A DNA stretch of 16,583 nucleotides from Candolleomyces eurysporus (taxonomy: Eukaryota; Basidiomycota; Agaricomycetes; Agaricales; Psathyrellaceae): contig JANBPK010001681.1 in the NCBI GenBank assembly GCA_027579435.1, positions 1-16,583 of the forward strand, given 5' to 3'. The notes beneath the pieces are model-generated. The model had not been told where the DNA came from. It saw only the letters and a program-made list of their open reading frames with translations, and made no database searches. Both the position numbers and the translations under genes were made by a program. The stretch's first letter is position 1, and each line of letters begins with the position of its first letter. Below are positions 8,275-16,583 of this stretch, piece by piece.

Positions 8275-9393
8275 GTCCCGGTTAATGACAAAAATGAAAT
8301 GCTGAAATCGACAATACAGGCATGCGATTCCAGAGCAGAGTTAATCTGTGAAGCCTCTCTTATCATCTGGGATGAAGCACCAATGGAAAATTGGGCAGTT
8401 ATGAGTTGCGTCAACAACATCTTGATGGAAATCATGGGTAATGATCTACCGTTTGGTGGCAAAGTCATTATCCTGTTAGGTGACTTCTGTCAGACCTGTC
8501 CAGTCATTTGAGGCGGATCAAGAGCCCAAGCCATGTCAGTGTCTATCAAATCATCGCCTCTCTGGTCCTCCTTTATTGTCCACCAACTCATCCATCCCAT
8601 TCAAAATGCTGGAGATCCGGTGTTCTCCATCTTTGTCAACAGTATTGGAGATGGAGGAGGGCCCAAGGTCCCATTGACCGGGCTTTCAATTGTTCATGAT
8701 AAAGAACGCCTCACCGACTTCATCTTTCCAGACAACATTCTTTTTAATCCATCCCACTGTGTCACTCGATCAATCTTGGCCCCAACAAATGCCCAGGTTG
8801 ACGATTACAACTTCTTGATTTTGAGCTGTCTGGTGGGGGATACCAGAGTATACTTTGCAGCTGATAGTTTGGAAGAAGTTGAGGAAGCGGCTTTGCCTGC
8901 ACCAGAGGGGATATTGGACTATGTTCAGAAACACACACCCCCAGGACTCCCGCCACATTCAATATCAATCAAGGTTGGGTCAGTATGCTGGCTTCTGCAG
9001 AACTTCTCAATTGACAGAGGCTTGGTGAAGAATGTTAGGGTGGTTGTGAAGGGTGTAGGAGCTCGGTTGATTACAGTGCAGGTGCTGAGAGACCACGGGG
9101 CAATGGAGGAGGAAATTCTCATTCCACAGATCACATTCAAGACGGAGCTCAAATCAGGACACACCCTTTGCAGACAGCAGTTTCCACTTTCTCCAGCATA
9201 CGCTACAATGGCCAACAGCTGCCAAGGGCTTACTCTTGATTGTGTTGGCGTTGACCTCACTTCACCTGTATTTTCACATGGCCAGCTGTACACAGCCATA
9301 TCTCGAATTCGCAACTGAAATGATGGAATGATCCTTCTTCCATCTGGCAAGAATTCAACTACCAATGTAACATATCATGAGATCTTATTGTAG

Positions 9394-10098
9394 ACTGCAG
9401 TCAAGGTCGTTAATGTTCAGACACTACTTAGTAAAACCCTACCTCAAAGATGCTTGGCAAATTGGGCTTCGGATTTATAGCTAAGGTGAAAAAATTTGAT
9501 CATATGTTAGAATACATTCATACAGCTCACTTTAATCTGTCTTTGCGACCTCGGCACCTCAAACACCATAGAAATGTTGACCAAAGTTGCGGGATGGCTC
9601 TAGCTTGGTTGGAGCTTGAATGTCCACATGCTCGGCGTTAATGCACAGCATTTTCACTTTCTATTGTGCTACTGTACACAATTTTGCTTTGTATTATGCT
9701 TAGTCCTTTGAGTCTATACTTCAAATGAATTTGAGTGTGGTCCAAGCCAAGGTCACTTGCATATTTATTCTTCACATGCAAAGACTTGACACGCCAAAAC
9801 CCTGCAGCCATGCTGTCAGATCCTGCCGTCCCGATTCCAGTTTCCCTAGCAAATCATGTGATATACTTCTGTCTGTACTTGCTCCCCCATCTTCCCCACC
9901 TGTACAATATTCCCTCACCTACCTGCAGGCAATACTACCTGTCAGGTAAACCAAACCAAGATTCAGATGTGCGGCTGGTCAATGCTGTTTATGACCTTGG
10001 GGTTTACATGGTTTTTGGTCGCTTAGCATCAACTATAGTGGTAGGATCTCATTGTGAGTTTACAGGTGTAATGGCTTACAGTTTTATGTTTTTTTTAG
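9394..10098 (+). other. Unassigned sequence downstream of the Helitron helicase
   Basis: No domain is recognised. A 156-codon frame (9735-10205) covers part of this stretch. It is hydrophobic and Cys-rich (CVSC, CQNCTQC) but other frames are also open, so coding is doubtful. A possible intron runs from 9946 (CAG then GTAAAC) to 10098 (poly-T then TAG). I looked for a Helitron 3' hairpin with CTRR and did not find a convincing one. Confidence 0.3.
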
Positions 10099-11831
10099 CC
10101 TTTCACCACTGTGTATCATGTCAATTCAAGTCCCAATGTCCTTTGTTATGCCAGAACTGCACCCAGTGTTTTCATATGGCTTCCTGCATCCACATTCATC
10201 AGTGACACTATCCTGCCTCGTGCAAAGTATGCTGTGGCCTTTTGTGTTGAGTGCAAAAGGCCTTTTCATGCGGTGATACAACCGTGTTCGCTTTTTTTGC
10301 AAATAAATACTACTTTTATTGAATAACAAGTTCATAATTCAATACACGGTCGTGTCTATTCAATCTCTACACTAGCAAACCCATCCAGTATTTAGATAAC
10401 TCGCACAGTGCGAAGGATAATTAAAGAAATACACTACTCTTGGGTTCACGAGAGTTGGAGTCTACTTGAGGACTGCCAACTTAGAGGCGCGCCCGCCATA
10501 TACCTGAGATTAGGGTTTAGTAAGCTAGCCGGTTGGCGCTGCTTCAGATCAAACGGCCTACCCTGCAGCTGAAAGGCTCAATTTCACTATTAAAGCAATA
10601 GAGGTGGTTGCCTAGGCACTAAAGGTACCTACCCTCTCGCGCAGCCTCACATCAATCGAGTATATTCAGTACTGGAAAGTTGTTCACGGAAAGAGATAAC
10701 CCGGAGGGTGGTCACAAGGGACTTGCCAAGATAAATCTATTCAAATGATGGAGGTCTGACTCCTCCTCACACAGCTCGAGCAAAGATTCACCAAGGCAGC
10801 GGTTGGAATAACTGTAGACCAACCACCCTCGATCAACTTCCGCATCCCACTCAGCATACTAGAAAAGGCAACAAGGATCTATTAATAGTCATGGCGCGAG
10901 CGCAGGAGTGGCGCAGCGGCGCCTTGGCATATCCAATACCCTCTTTTTATCTCTTTATCTCTCGCTCTAGCTGGGGCCTGGACTCTCTTTATTTATAAAT
11001 CTCGTGTACACCTATTTATCATGTTCCGGTGATTGCATGGCTCCAGATAGTATATATATTGGACTCTCTTAGCATAGTTTTTCCTCAGAGAATTACTGCT
11101 GTTTTATTTGTGTTTACTTTGCGTTTGCAATCGACTGGATTTGTGACTTTTATCTCGCGCGGCATGATACTAAGTAAAAGAAAGGTCAAAGCTATAAAGA
11201 AGTAACCTTAGGGTTAACTGTGTGATTATCGAGTACTCCTCAATTACTTGGAACTAGTGTGCACAAGAGAGAGAACTTGTAAATTCTTAATACTCTACAC
11301 TACCCCCCATACTCGTACCCCCGATTTTGGTGTGGCACAACTACCAAAGGTTTATACATTATACTTACCTCGCACGGCTTGACTTGGAGTTGGTGTTAGG
11401 TGTTAGTTGGTGTGTTAGTAGTCTCGCCGTACTCGATCACTTCAGCGGCATCACTTTCCTACACCATACTCAAATTTACTGAGCTTTTGGATGGGATGGG
11501 TTGCCAGCAGGAATACAACTGGTCCAACTCGGTGTCGCTTTGCTATGCATTTCACAAAGAAGCTGTTATTGGTATTCTCTTTTATGATGGTGCTTTCGAA
11601 TCAGCATACAAATTTGCATGTGGCCAGTTTCACTGTCAATGGTCCTCCTTGGCATACTGCGACACCCTCAAATGTCCTGTGTCGTTCTTGCCCTGCACTT
11701 CTGTCAGCAGCAGATTGAAGGCCCAAGATATGCAACACTTGAATGTATCGACTGCATTGTGTGACACTCTGCTGGACAGTGTTTGGTTAGTCATTGTCAT
11801 TTATACCGCCAGCTTTTGTCTAGATTGCTAA
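10099..11831 (+). pseudogene. Coding-like frame of unknown identity, split by a solo-LTR-like insertion
   Basis: If 10274-11448 (the LTR-like element plus one GCGG copy) is removed, the frame starting after TTTTTTTAG at 10098 stays open from 10099 through 10273 into 11449-11831, about 185 codons. The joined product has Cys pairs (FCVECKRPF at the break point). A second frame is also open across the empty site, which weakens the case that either is coding. No domain is recognised. It may be decayed Helitron cargo or an older gene fragment. Confidence 0.3.
10274..11444 (-). mobile_element. Solo-LTR-like element, copy B (1171 bp, inverted relative to copy A)
   Basis: It is the reverse complement of 7145-8248. 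On + it starts TGATACAACCGTG and ends GATCACTTCA. It is flanked by a perfect 4-bp direct repeat GCGG (10270-10273 and 11445-11448), the expected target-site duplication. It is 67 bp longer than copy A because of indels, mainly around 10507-10640. Where copy A has TTCGCGAA, copy B has TTTGCAAA-like sequence. No coding frame of note was seen. Confidence 0.8.
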
Positions 11832-12052
11832 TTGTGTTGAAACATCATTCTAGGCCTTTGTGCAGTTTTACTGCATAGGTTTCTGCACCATACTTGGACC
11901 ATTTCTATTGAAATTGAATTAGGGTCTACTGGTCAGATCTTTTTAGCCTAATGCTTCTCATTTAACTCTGATTTCTTTTGTATTTCTCTGTTGTAAACAC
12001 CTGAATCATCGTTAACAAAGAGTATTTTATCCATGAGTGACTTTGATCATAG

Positions 12053-12349
12053 AAACATATCAATGACCGACCATCAAGGTCAATCTGCTCAGGTCATTCC
12101 ACCAACCTGTCGGCCTCCATCCCAAAATCCATCTGTGCCTCCCAAGGTTCTTTTCTATCCCTTCAGGGCGCCCACCTCGCTGACAAAATTCAGGGAAATG
12201 ATGCTTGCTCACGTGTTGTACTCTACATGCCTACAGGCAACTCAATGCAAGATGTCCTGCCTGTCTGGAGTGTGAACAGCGCAGATGCTGCGCTACACTA
12301 CATGTTCAAGTATGTGAAGAAAGGTGAACCTTACCTTGACCTACGTTGA
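12053..12349 (+). pseudogene. Coding-like fragment of unknown family
   Basis: The frame is open for 98 codons from 12053. From about 12167 it reads like genuine protein (RVVLYMPTGNSMQDVLPVW, then ALHYMFKYVKKGEPYLDLR). It ends at TGA (12347-12349) directly after CGT. If that TGA was CGA, the frame continues 15 codons to TAA at 12395. CTTCAG just before 12167 could be a splice acceptor. There is no clear start. I do not recognise the family. Confidence 0.4.
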
Positions 12350-12425
12350 TTCATACTTAACACTCAAGGGCAGGCTAGGAGCGTATCTCCGCTATAAGCA
12401 TGTTGTAGTCGTATTCACATTAAAG

Positions 12426-12732
12426 CTATATTTGTTTGCAAGTGCCACGCCTTTTGGGAACCTGGGGCCGTAGCGAAGCAAGGCAAATCTTGTTTGGCTT
12501 ATTGTGCTGGGTCCAGATCTTGTGGTTGTTCCAATATGAGGCGAATTTATCAAGCTGAATTTGGAGTGCTTTTGGTGAGATCCAGTTGAAAAGCTGACTG
12601 AGTAAAAGGTTAGTGGCTCCAGCATCAGTTTCAAACAATCCTTGACATATGGATGGATAGGGTTGTTGGGGCTGTAAAGACTGTTTTTGTAGCCAGAGAT
12701 GATGATCTCCTTGATATTGAGACCAGATGTTA
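12426..12732 (-). pseudogene. Integrase-core-like transposase, C-terminal fragment
   Basis: The - frame includes ATNLLLSQLFNWISPKAL, then LDKFASYWNNHKIWTQHN and KPN. The pattern (Trp-Asn-Asn-His followed by a basic, Asn/Pro-rich tail) resembles the C-terminal end of fungal integrase-core (rve-type) transposase-like proteins. No DDE residues lie in the window part, and the reading breaks into another frame near 12480 (KICLAS versus ALLRYGPRF). Its upstream side ends near the TGTAATAACCCC that may open an LTR. This is a decayed remnant and the family assignment is tentative. Confidence 0.4.
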
Positions 12733-13137
12733 TGTAATAACCCCTAGTAGTATCTTTTTTTTTCTCTTAGTAACTCTAGGACTGCGAACGATGACTGCAG
12801 TTCAGCGCTTTGTAACGCCAAACTGCATACTTAGTAACTTAGGACTACAGATTGACTACAGACTACAGACTATTACTTAGCTGGGCTGCGTAATTACCAA
12901 TGAATGCCTCAGCACAGACTGCAGCACAGTAACTTGTATAGTATATAGGCAGTACAAGCTGAGCGGTAACTCCTCAGCTTGTTCTCAGGAATCTACTCTC
13001 TTGCTTACTCATATAAACTCCCCAACCCTTCCTGACACTAGTCCTCTCTCTAGTGCATGACCCTTGCTATCTATACCAAGACCAAAATCGACTCCAACTT
13101 TCTCATCACCTACGTCTGACTCTACTTCATCATCACA
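12733..13137 (+). repeat. LTR-like non-coding block
   Basis: It begins TGTAATAACCCC, a common type of start for fungal LTRs. It contains short repeated words (ACTTAG, GACTACAG) around 12830-12880, a TATA-like CATATAAAC near 13010, and could end at ATCACA (13137). No matching second LTR, primer-binding site or target duplication is visible in the window, so this rests on appearance only. It lies between the integrase-like fragment and an Ala-rich coding-like frame. Confidence 0.3.
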
Positions 13138-13512
13138 GCCGAAGTTAAGATCCAACCCGGATCATTCATAGTATGTAACCTAGTCAACAATGTCCTTAAT
13201 GCTGCAGAGTCTGCTATACCACGCCCTACAAGCTCTGCAGAACTTGCTGCTGCTGTCGCCCTTCTTGACCAGAAATACGCAGAACGAGGGCCAGAGCTCC
13301 TCCAACAACTTTGGACACTTGCAAGCCCGGAGCCAATCAACCTCGTCCAATCCGCTTCTTCAAGTGTTGATATTCTGCCGGACAATCGCACCCCTCGTGA
13401 TCTGCGACTTACAAACTGCAAACGAGCTACATCCGACCCCGACCACTCTCCCAAACGAGCCAGACGTGGCAGTCCCGACGCCAACAAACCCTCTAGCCCT
13501 CCAGCTGTCTGA
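13120..13512 (+). CDS. Unrecognised Ala-rich coding-like frame, 130 codons
   Basis: The frame is open from 13120 to TGA at 13510-13512. It has protein-like composition: an Ala/Leu-rich helical stretch (SAELAAAVALLDQKYAERG), then a Pro/Ser-rich end with a basic nuclear-localisation-like patch (SPKRARRGSP). There is no in-frame ATG, so it would be an exon (CATCACAG at 13131-13138 could be the acceptor) or a truncated copy. Overlapping frames on both strands (13190-13801 + and 13122-13529 -) are also open, but their composition is less natural. It could be the gag-like start of an element whose LTR is 12733-13137. No domain is recognised. Confidence 0.35.
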   Translation, partial: LYFIITAEVKIQPGSFIVCNLVNNVLNAAESAIPRPTSSAELAAAVALLDQKYAERGPELLQQLWTLASPEPINLVQSASSSVDILPDNRTPRDLRLTNCKRATSDPDHSPKRARRGSPDANKPSSPPAV

Positions 13513-14319
13513 GGGAAGAATCTCCCCACCCATCTTTAAGGAAGATCTCTCTTCCTTGACTGCCCTTACCTTTCATTTTTGGCACCTTTGCCTCCACGTC
13601 TTCAACGAACCCCAGCATATCCATTGGGCGGTCTTCACTGCCAACCGACCAGTCGTCCTTGGGGTCACCCCTGACAACCAACGTCCTCTTGTTCCCACAC
13701 TCGGCCCCCTCGAGCTTGCTTGTGACACCCAACTGAGCAAGCCCGTAACACCAGATGTGTTTGTAAACCAATGCCACAAGCCTTTGATAGGGGTGTTGTA
13801 AATGCTCTTGAGTTGTTTAACAGGTGGTATCTGGGTACAAACAAGCTTGCAAGTGTATATCTCACTTAAGAGGCAAATTGAATACACTGGCTGGGAGGAA
13901 AACCAGAGAACACAAATCACCATAGGCTGGTTTGATGAGCAAAAAGAAACAGAATTTTGCTCCCTTTGTCAGTAACCATAGTAAGTGGAAAATCTGATAG
14001 GCATTGAAGGAGATTGAAGTACGTATGTCAATGGAAAAGTTGATTAATGTTAGACAATGTACAATTGTATTTTTGGACCATATCCAAAAAAACATGTCCA
14101 ATGGTATCAGCCAATTGGTTGTTTGGGACAAAGAGGAACACATGGAGTGCGGAAAGATATGGAGCGCCTAGAGTTGGGGCAACAGTGCGATAAGGGCTTG
14201 GGAGTGGTGCCCAGCCAACCAGATAGACGGAAGTAGGGTTGGGAGCAAAGGTACTCACCTCCAAACCTATTCCAAACTATCAAAGCATGTGGAAATGGTG
14301 GAGTGCCGTTTCAGCAAGA
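13513..14319. other. Unresolved stretch with short coding-like pieces
   Basis: No gene can be called with confidence. Plausible pieces on + are 13726-13866 (contains ALELFNRWYLGTNKL), an adjacent piece in another frame up to 13975 (contains EYTGWEENQRTQ) that would need a frameshift near 13860 to join it, and 14001-14171 (contains QLVVWDKEEHME). On -, the frame 13493-13777 is Lys/Glu/Asp-rich and also open. None shows a known motif. The pattern suits a decayed gene or element. Confidence 0.25.
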
Positions 14320-14953
14320 GGTTCTGAACACATCTGAGTGCAAGTCTAGGAGAGTCGAGACCCTGTTCTGGAGCCTGGATACCCTCGTATGATTATCTCT
14401 TTTTGGACTAGTTGGTTTCACGTGTTTATATTTTTGTTTGCCTTGGATGTGTTTACCAAACTTATTTACAGTATTTAATCTTGGACTCTAAGTAACTGAA
14501 TCTACATAGTGGGTAGCTAGCGTTGTATTTTGCATCCGGGTCTGTGTTACCCACCAAATACACAAGAGCCTTTCTGTTATCTTTTGCATGTTTAAGTTCA
14601 GAAGTTGTTTGGAGGCCATGTCCTCATTGTGTTGTCAAAGTTATATCGCGCCGAGACTGTGTTTTCACTTCTGAAGTGGAATCCATTTATCGTCAAGTTA
14701 GTTGTCCACGAGTTAAGCTTCTGAAGCAATAACATCAAACCTGGTTGAGCCTTAGCTCCCCCCTCAAACTTGCAATTGCAAAGTTTACGTTCCTAAGCCT
14801 TAGTCCAACTAGACTTAGCGCTTTTCACTGTACCCTTGCCCAGCGCTTATCTTCCAGAGATACTTGGTGTGTTTTTTTTGTGTGTGTGTTGGTGTTAGAG
14901 TCAGGTTCTTTGTCTTGTTGTGTTTAGAGCCTTAGAACATGACCTGCACATCA
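14320..14953 (+). repeat. Non-coding leader or LTR-like block, copy B (homologous to 4561-5200)
   Basis: It runs on + and matches the - strand of 4561-5200 in order. Where copy A has TTCGCGAA or its CpG variants, copy B has TTCTGAA at 14322, TTCAGAA at 14597, TTCTGAA at 14669 and TTCTGAA at 14719. A fifth site (A 4657) is TTCCAGAG in B. The GT-rich tract is kept (about 14866-14902). Homology ends at ACCTGCACATCA (14942-14953), where a transposase fragment begins on the other strand. The protein exons found beyond copy A are absent here. Confidence 0.7.
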
Positions 14954-15278
14954 ATGAGGGTGATGTTTGAAGAAACAATTGGAATATTTCTGGCCTTGAG
15001 GTTTTATAGGTGTTGAGCAAAAGCCAGAGGTTGATGTTGGTCTTTGGTATGGTCACTTCCTCTTCTTGATATTGTTTGCCCCAGATCTGCTCAAGAAATT
15101 CAATAATCTCTGAGTCAGATGATGAACTATCAGATTCAGTATTGGAGTTGGAAGAGTCAGCCAGGGAAGTCAGAATATACAAGTCAATAGGCTCTTGAGT
15201 TGTTCTGTGACATTCTGTTGTGCAGGGCATGGTGAAGGCCATCAGGATACAGGGAAACAATAATGTATTATCTATCAA
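14952..15278 (-). pseudogene. PIF/Harbinger-like DDE transposase, N-terminal fragment
   Basis: Read on - from ATG at 15278, it has an acidic Ser/Asp-rich N-terminus (ESDSSSSDSEIIEFLEQIW), then KQYQEEEVTIPKTNINLW and YKTSRPEIFQLFLQTSP. The order of acidic Ser tract, a short helical pair, VPK-like motif, and Phe-rich R.(S/T)P.xF region is typical of the N-terminus of fungal PIF/Harbinger-like transposases (DDE_Tnp_4 family). No catalytic domain follows. The frame runs into copy B of the leader at about 14952, so the gene is cut there. Assignment is by pattern, moderate certainty. Confidence 0.5.
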
Positions 15279-15940
15279 TCACAATCATGACAATGAGTGC
15301 AGCACCACTTTAGAACCCCGCTGATCCTTACATTATCTAATGTGGTCATGCAACTGTCTGACAAAGAAACTGTAGCAGGNTTTTTTTGTTTCATTGTGTG
15401 CACAACAGCAATTTTGAATTCCCCTATTCCCAAGCAACAGGAATTAATGAGAAGGGACAGGAGATGCCACTGATCAAATTTTGGGCACTTTTTGAGACTT
15501 CAAGACACTTTAAACCAATTCTTTGATGCTTGAGATTTCTAAGAATACAAATTAAAAAGATAAAAAGCTATTTCAGGAGATTCTGGGACCTTGTAAAGTA
15601 AAAAAGTAAGTAAGTAGAAAATCATTCAAACAGTGAGATTACTTCTGCTGTGCCAAGCTATAGTATACCCATGACAATACCTTGAAATATGCTGCATGAT
15701 AGTTGAATGCACACAAATTCAATGGTCTGGTGCATGCATTCATGGTTGCAGTGTACATACAGNAAAAAATGTTACAGCAGGTTATAACACTAGGAATACA
15801 AAGAGTATCATAAACAAGAGATAGGATGACAGTTNAAAAAAAAGAATAATTCTAGAGCAAGTGAGGGTGCTGTTCTCAGAGCCAAGTTATAGTCAAAGCA
15901 CTTTAAGTTGCAAGATAAAATCATGATTGGCATTGACAAG
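15279..15940. other. AT-rich intergenic sequence, no gene seen
   Basis: No open frame of interest, repeat family or RNA gene is visible. The stretch contains three N bases (15380, 15763, 15835), each next to a homopolymer run, which looks like sequencing uncertainty. It may hold the 3' end of the WD40 gene transcript. Confidence 0.5.
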
Positions 15941-16050
15941 ACTTACCATAATGATAGGCCAAGACTGGCAGGCTTGATCCCCACTGGGGAAAGCTTCCCT
16001 GCATCTTAGAAAAATTAAATAGAGTCAAACAAGGCATAAAATTCTGGGAC

Positions 16051-16583
16051 TCACCTGAGCCAGTTTGAACCGTGATAAACTGCATTAGTGAGCTCAACTT
16101 TGGTGGTCTGAAATTTTCCAATGATGAGACAATTGCCATTAAAGTAGAGACCAGGGCGGTAATGGGGTGGAACCCAGAATAAAAGATCTCCCAAGGAGTT
16201 CTGAATCCAACCATTGGGATTGAGTGACAAAATCCCTGGTGGATAGTTGTGTAGAAATGGGAATTGTGGACAAATTGGCTGAGATGTGTGATTGTTACTA
16301 GGCATTGTCACTGGCTCGAGGGCTGGCTGTCCTGTCTGGTCCTGCAGCCTGATGGTATTGTCAAATGAGCCTGAGACAATGTACTTGCCATTGGGAGAGA
16401 ATGCAACAGATGTGACATAATGCCTATGCCCTCTCATTGGCTCCATAACTGGCCGTCCTGTCTGAGCATCCCACACCCTGATGGTCTTGTCAAGTGAGCC
16501 TGAGACAATGTACTTGCCATCAGAACAGAATGCAACAGATGTGACATAGTCACTATGCCCTGCCATTGGCTCCAAAGCTGCCT
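16051..16583 (-). CDS. NACHT-WD40 (NWD2-like) STAND protein, C-terminal part, partial at the right edge
   Basis: The frame is open to the window edge on -, so this is the 3' end of a larger gene. Two WD40 repeats are visible: 16575-16447 (43 aa; GH, then SGSLDKTIRVWD) and 16446-16321 (42 aa; GH, then SGSFDNTIRLQD, in which the Trp of WD is lost). A tail follows with GWI, LLFWVPPHYRPGLY and VYHGSNW, the conserved ending of many agaricomycete NACHT-WD40 proteins. These act as intracellular NLR-like sensors in which WD40 repeats recognise ligands. The frame ends LR-TGA at 16051, but GTGAGT at 16054 is a strong donor with an acceptor ATGCAG at 15999 (56-nt intron), so one or more short 3' exons are possible (15998-15947, then another GTAAGT donor). 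The upstream NACHT domain is outside the window. Confidence 0.85.
   Translation of the reverse strand, partial: AALEPMAGHSDYVTSVAFCSDGKYIVSGSLDKTIRVWDAQTGRPVMEPMRGHRHYVTSVAFSPNGKYIVSGSFDNTIRLQDQTGQPALEPVTMPSNNHTSQPICPQFPFLHNYPPGILSLNPNGWIQNSLGDLLFWVPPHYRPGLYFNGNCLIIGKFQTTKVELTNAVYHGSNWLR

Larger units (their letters stand above)
5878..9393 (+). pseudogene. Helitron Rep/helicase, C-terminal Pif1-like helicase part, inactivated by premature TGA codons
   Basis: Exon 1 is 5878-7107 and exon 2 is 8275-9393 (TAG). The first part matches the linker typical of fungal Helitron proteins (IEDYWNAQYLS, EAAWRILGFHIT). Helicase motifs follow: Walker A GKAGTGKT at 6961-6984, motif II WDEAPM (DEAP codons 8371-8382), motif III GDFCQTCPVI (8479-8508), and motifs V/VI CQGLTLD and HGQLYTAISRIRN near 9220-9318. 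The splice joins TFK to VPVNDKNEM. In-frame TGA codons sit at 6274, 6448, 8509 and 9316, always in the frame of the flanking homology and always where Arg (CGA) would fit. Motif III has Cys (TGT) where Pif1 relatives have Arg, again explained by CGT to TGT. The Rep nuclease half is missing: the frame begins where the TTCGCGAA-rich element ends. An active protein would unwind DNA during rolling-circle transposition; this copy is dead. Confidence 0.9.

Noticed and set aside
10236..10262. Inverted pair GGCCTTTT and AAAAGGCC as a possible Helitron 3' hairpin or terminator
   Set aside because: It lies within a frame that stays open and is not followed by a CTRR end. An 8-bp stem with an 11-nt loop can arise by chance.
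10507..10520. GATTAGGGTTTAG, resembling a telomere unit
   Set aside because: There is a single unit inside the LTR-like element and no tandem array.
7145..11444. Copies A and B as the two ends of one long terminal-inverted-repeat transposon
   Set aside because: Each copy has its own flanking 4-bp duplication, and the Helitron exon between them joins properly to the exon outside, so they are separate insertions.
12653..12880. 75-codon frame on +
   Set aside because: It spans the junction of the integrase-like fragment and the LTR-like block, and has no protein-like features.
13122..13529. 135-codon frame on - rich in Arg, Ser and Gly
   Set aside because: It overlaps the Ala-rich + frame and its composition is what the complement of that frame would give. 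No motif is seen.

Overview
The window looks like a repeat-rich, non-genic stretch of a basidiomycete (agaricomycete-type) fungal genome. The evidence is short GT-AG introns of about 50-75 nt with CTAAC/CTGAC-like branch sites, a Ty3/Gypsy pol, a Helitron-type Pif1 helicase, a PIF/Harbinger-like transposase fragment, and the C-terminus of a NACHT-WD40 (NWD2-like) STAND protein. Five N bases (4649, 5389, 15380, 15763, 15835) indicate draft sequence. I see no tRNA, rRNA or CRISPR array.

Layout. (1) 1-5886: one compositional unit. It holds a Ty3/Gypsy pol on + (cut by the left edge, stop at 3229), a purine tract, and then, tail to tail with pol, an unrecognised four-exon gene on - (4537 to 3519) with a long non-coding leader (4561-5200). 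All of it is studded with the 8-bp palindrome TTCGCGAA: 11 exact copies plus 13 copies one CpG transition away. The motif stops abruptly at 5886. (2) 5878-9393: the C-terminal half of a Helitron Pif1-like helicase on +, disabled by four in-frame TGA codons that each look like a former CGA. Its natural 59-nt intron was enlarged by a solo-LTR-like element (7145-8248). (3) 9394-12400: poorly recognisable, degraded coding-like sequence, interrupted by a second, inverted copy of the same LTR-like element (10274-11444, TSD GCGG). (4) 12400-14320: an integrase-like C-terminal fragment on -, an LTR-like block, and an Ala-rich coding-like frame of unknown identity. (5) 14320-14953: a diverged second copy, in the opposite orientation, of the non-coding leader at 4561-5200. 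It abuts a Harbinger-like N-terminal fragment (14952-15278, -). (6) 15279-15940: AT-rich sequence without genes. (7) 16051-16583: the 3' end of a WD40-repeat STAND gene on -, running off the right edge.

The most striking observation is the dispersed palindrome. In pol it occurs in all three codon phases, and it also lies in introns, exons and leader, so it is a DNA- or RNA-level signal and not a peptide repeat. In the second leader copy, the four aligned positions carry TTCTGAA or TTCAGAA instead, as if the motif had changed in concert at many sites between two subfamilies. The genes here do not form a host pathway. Apart from the WD40 gene at the right edge, nearly everything reads as autonomous or decayed mobile DNA.
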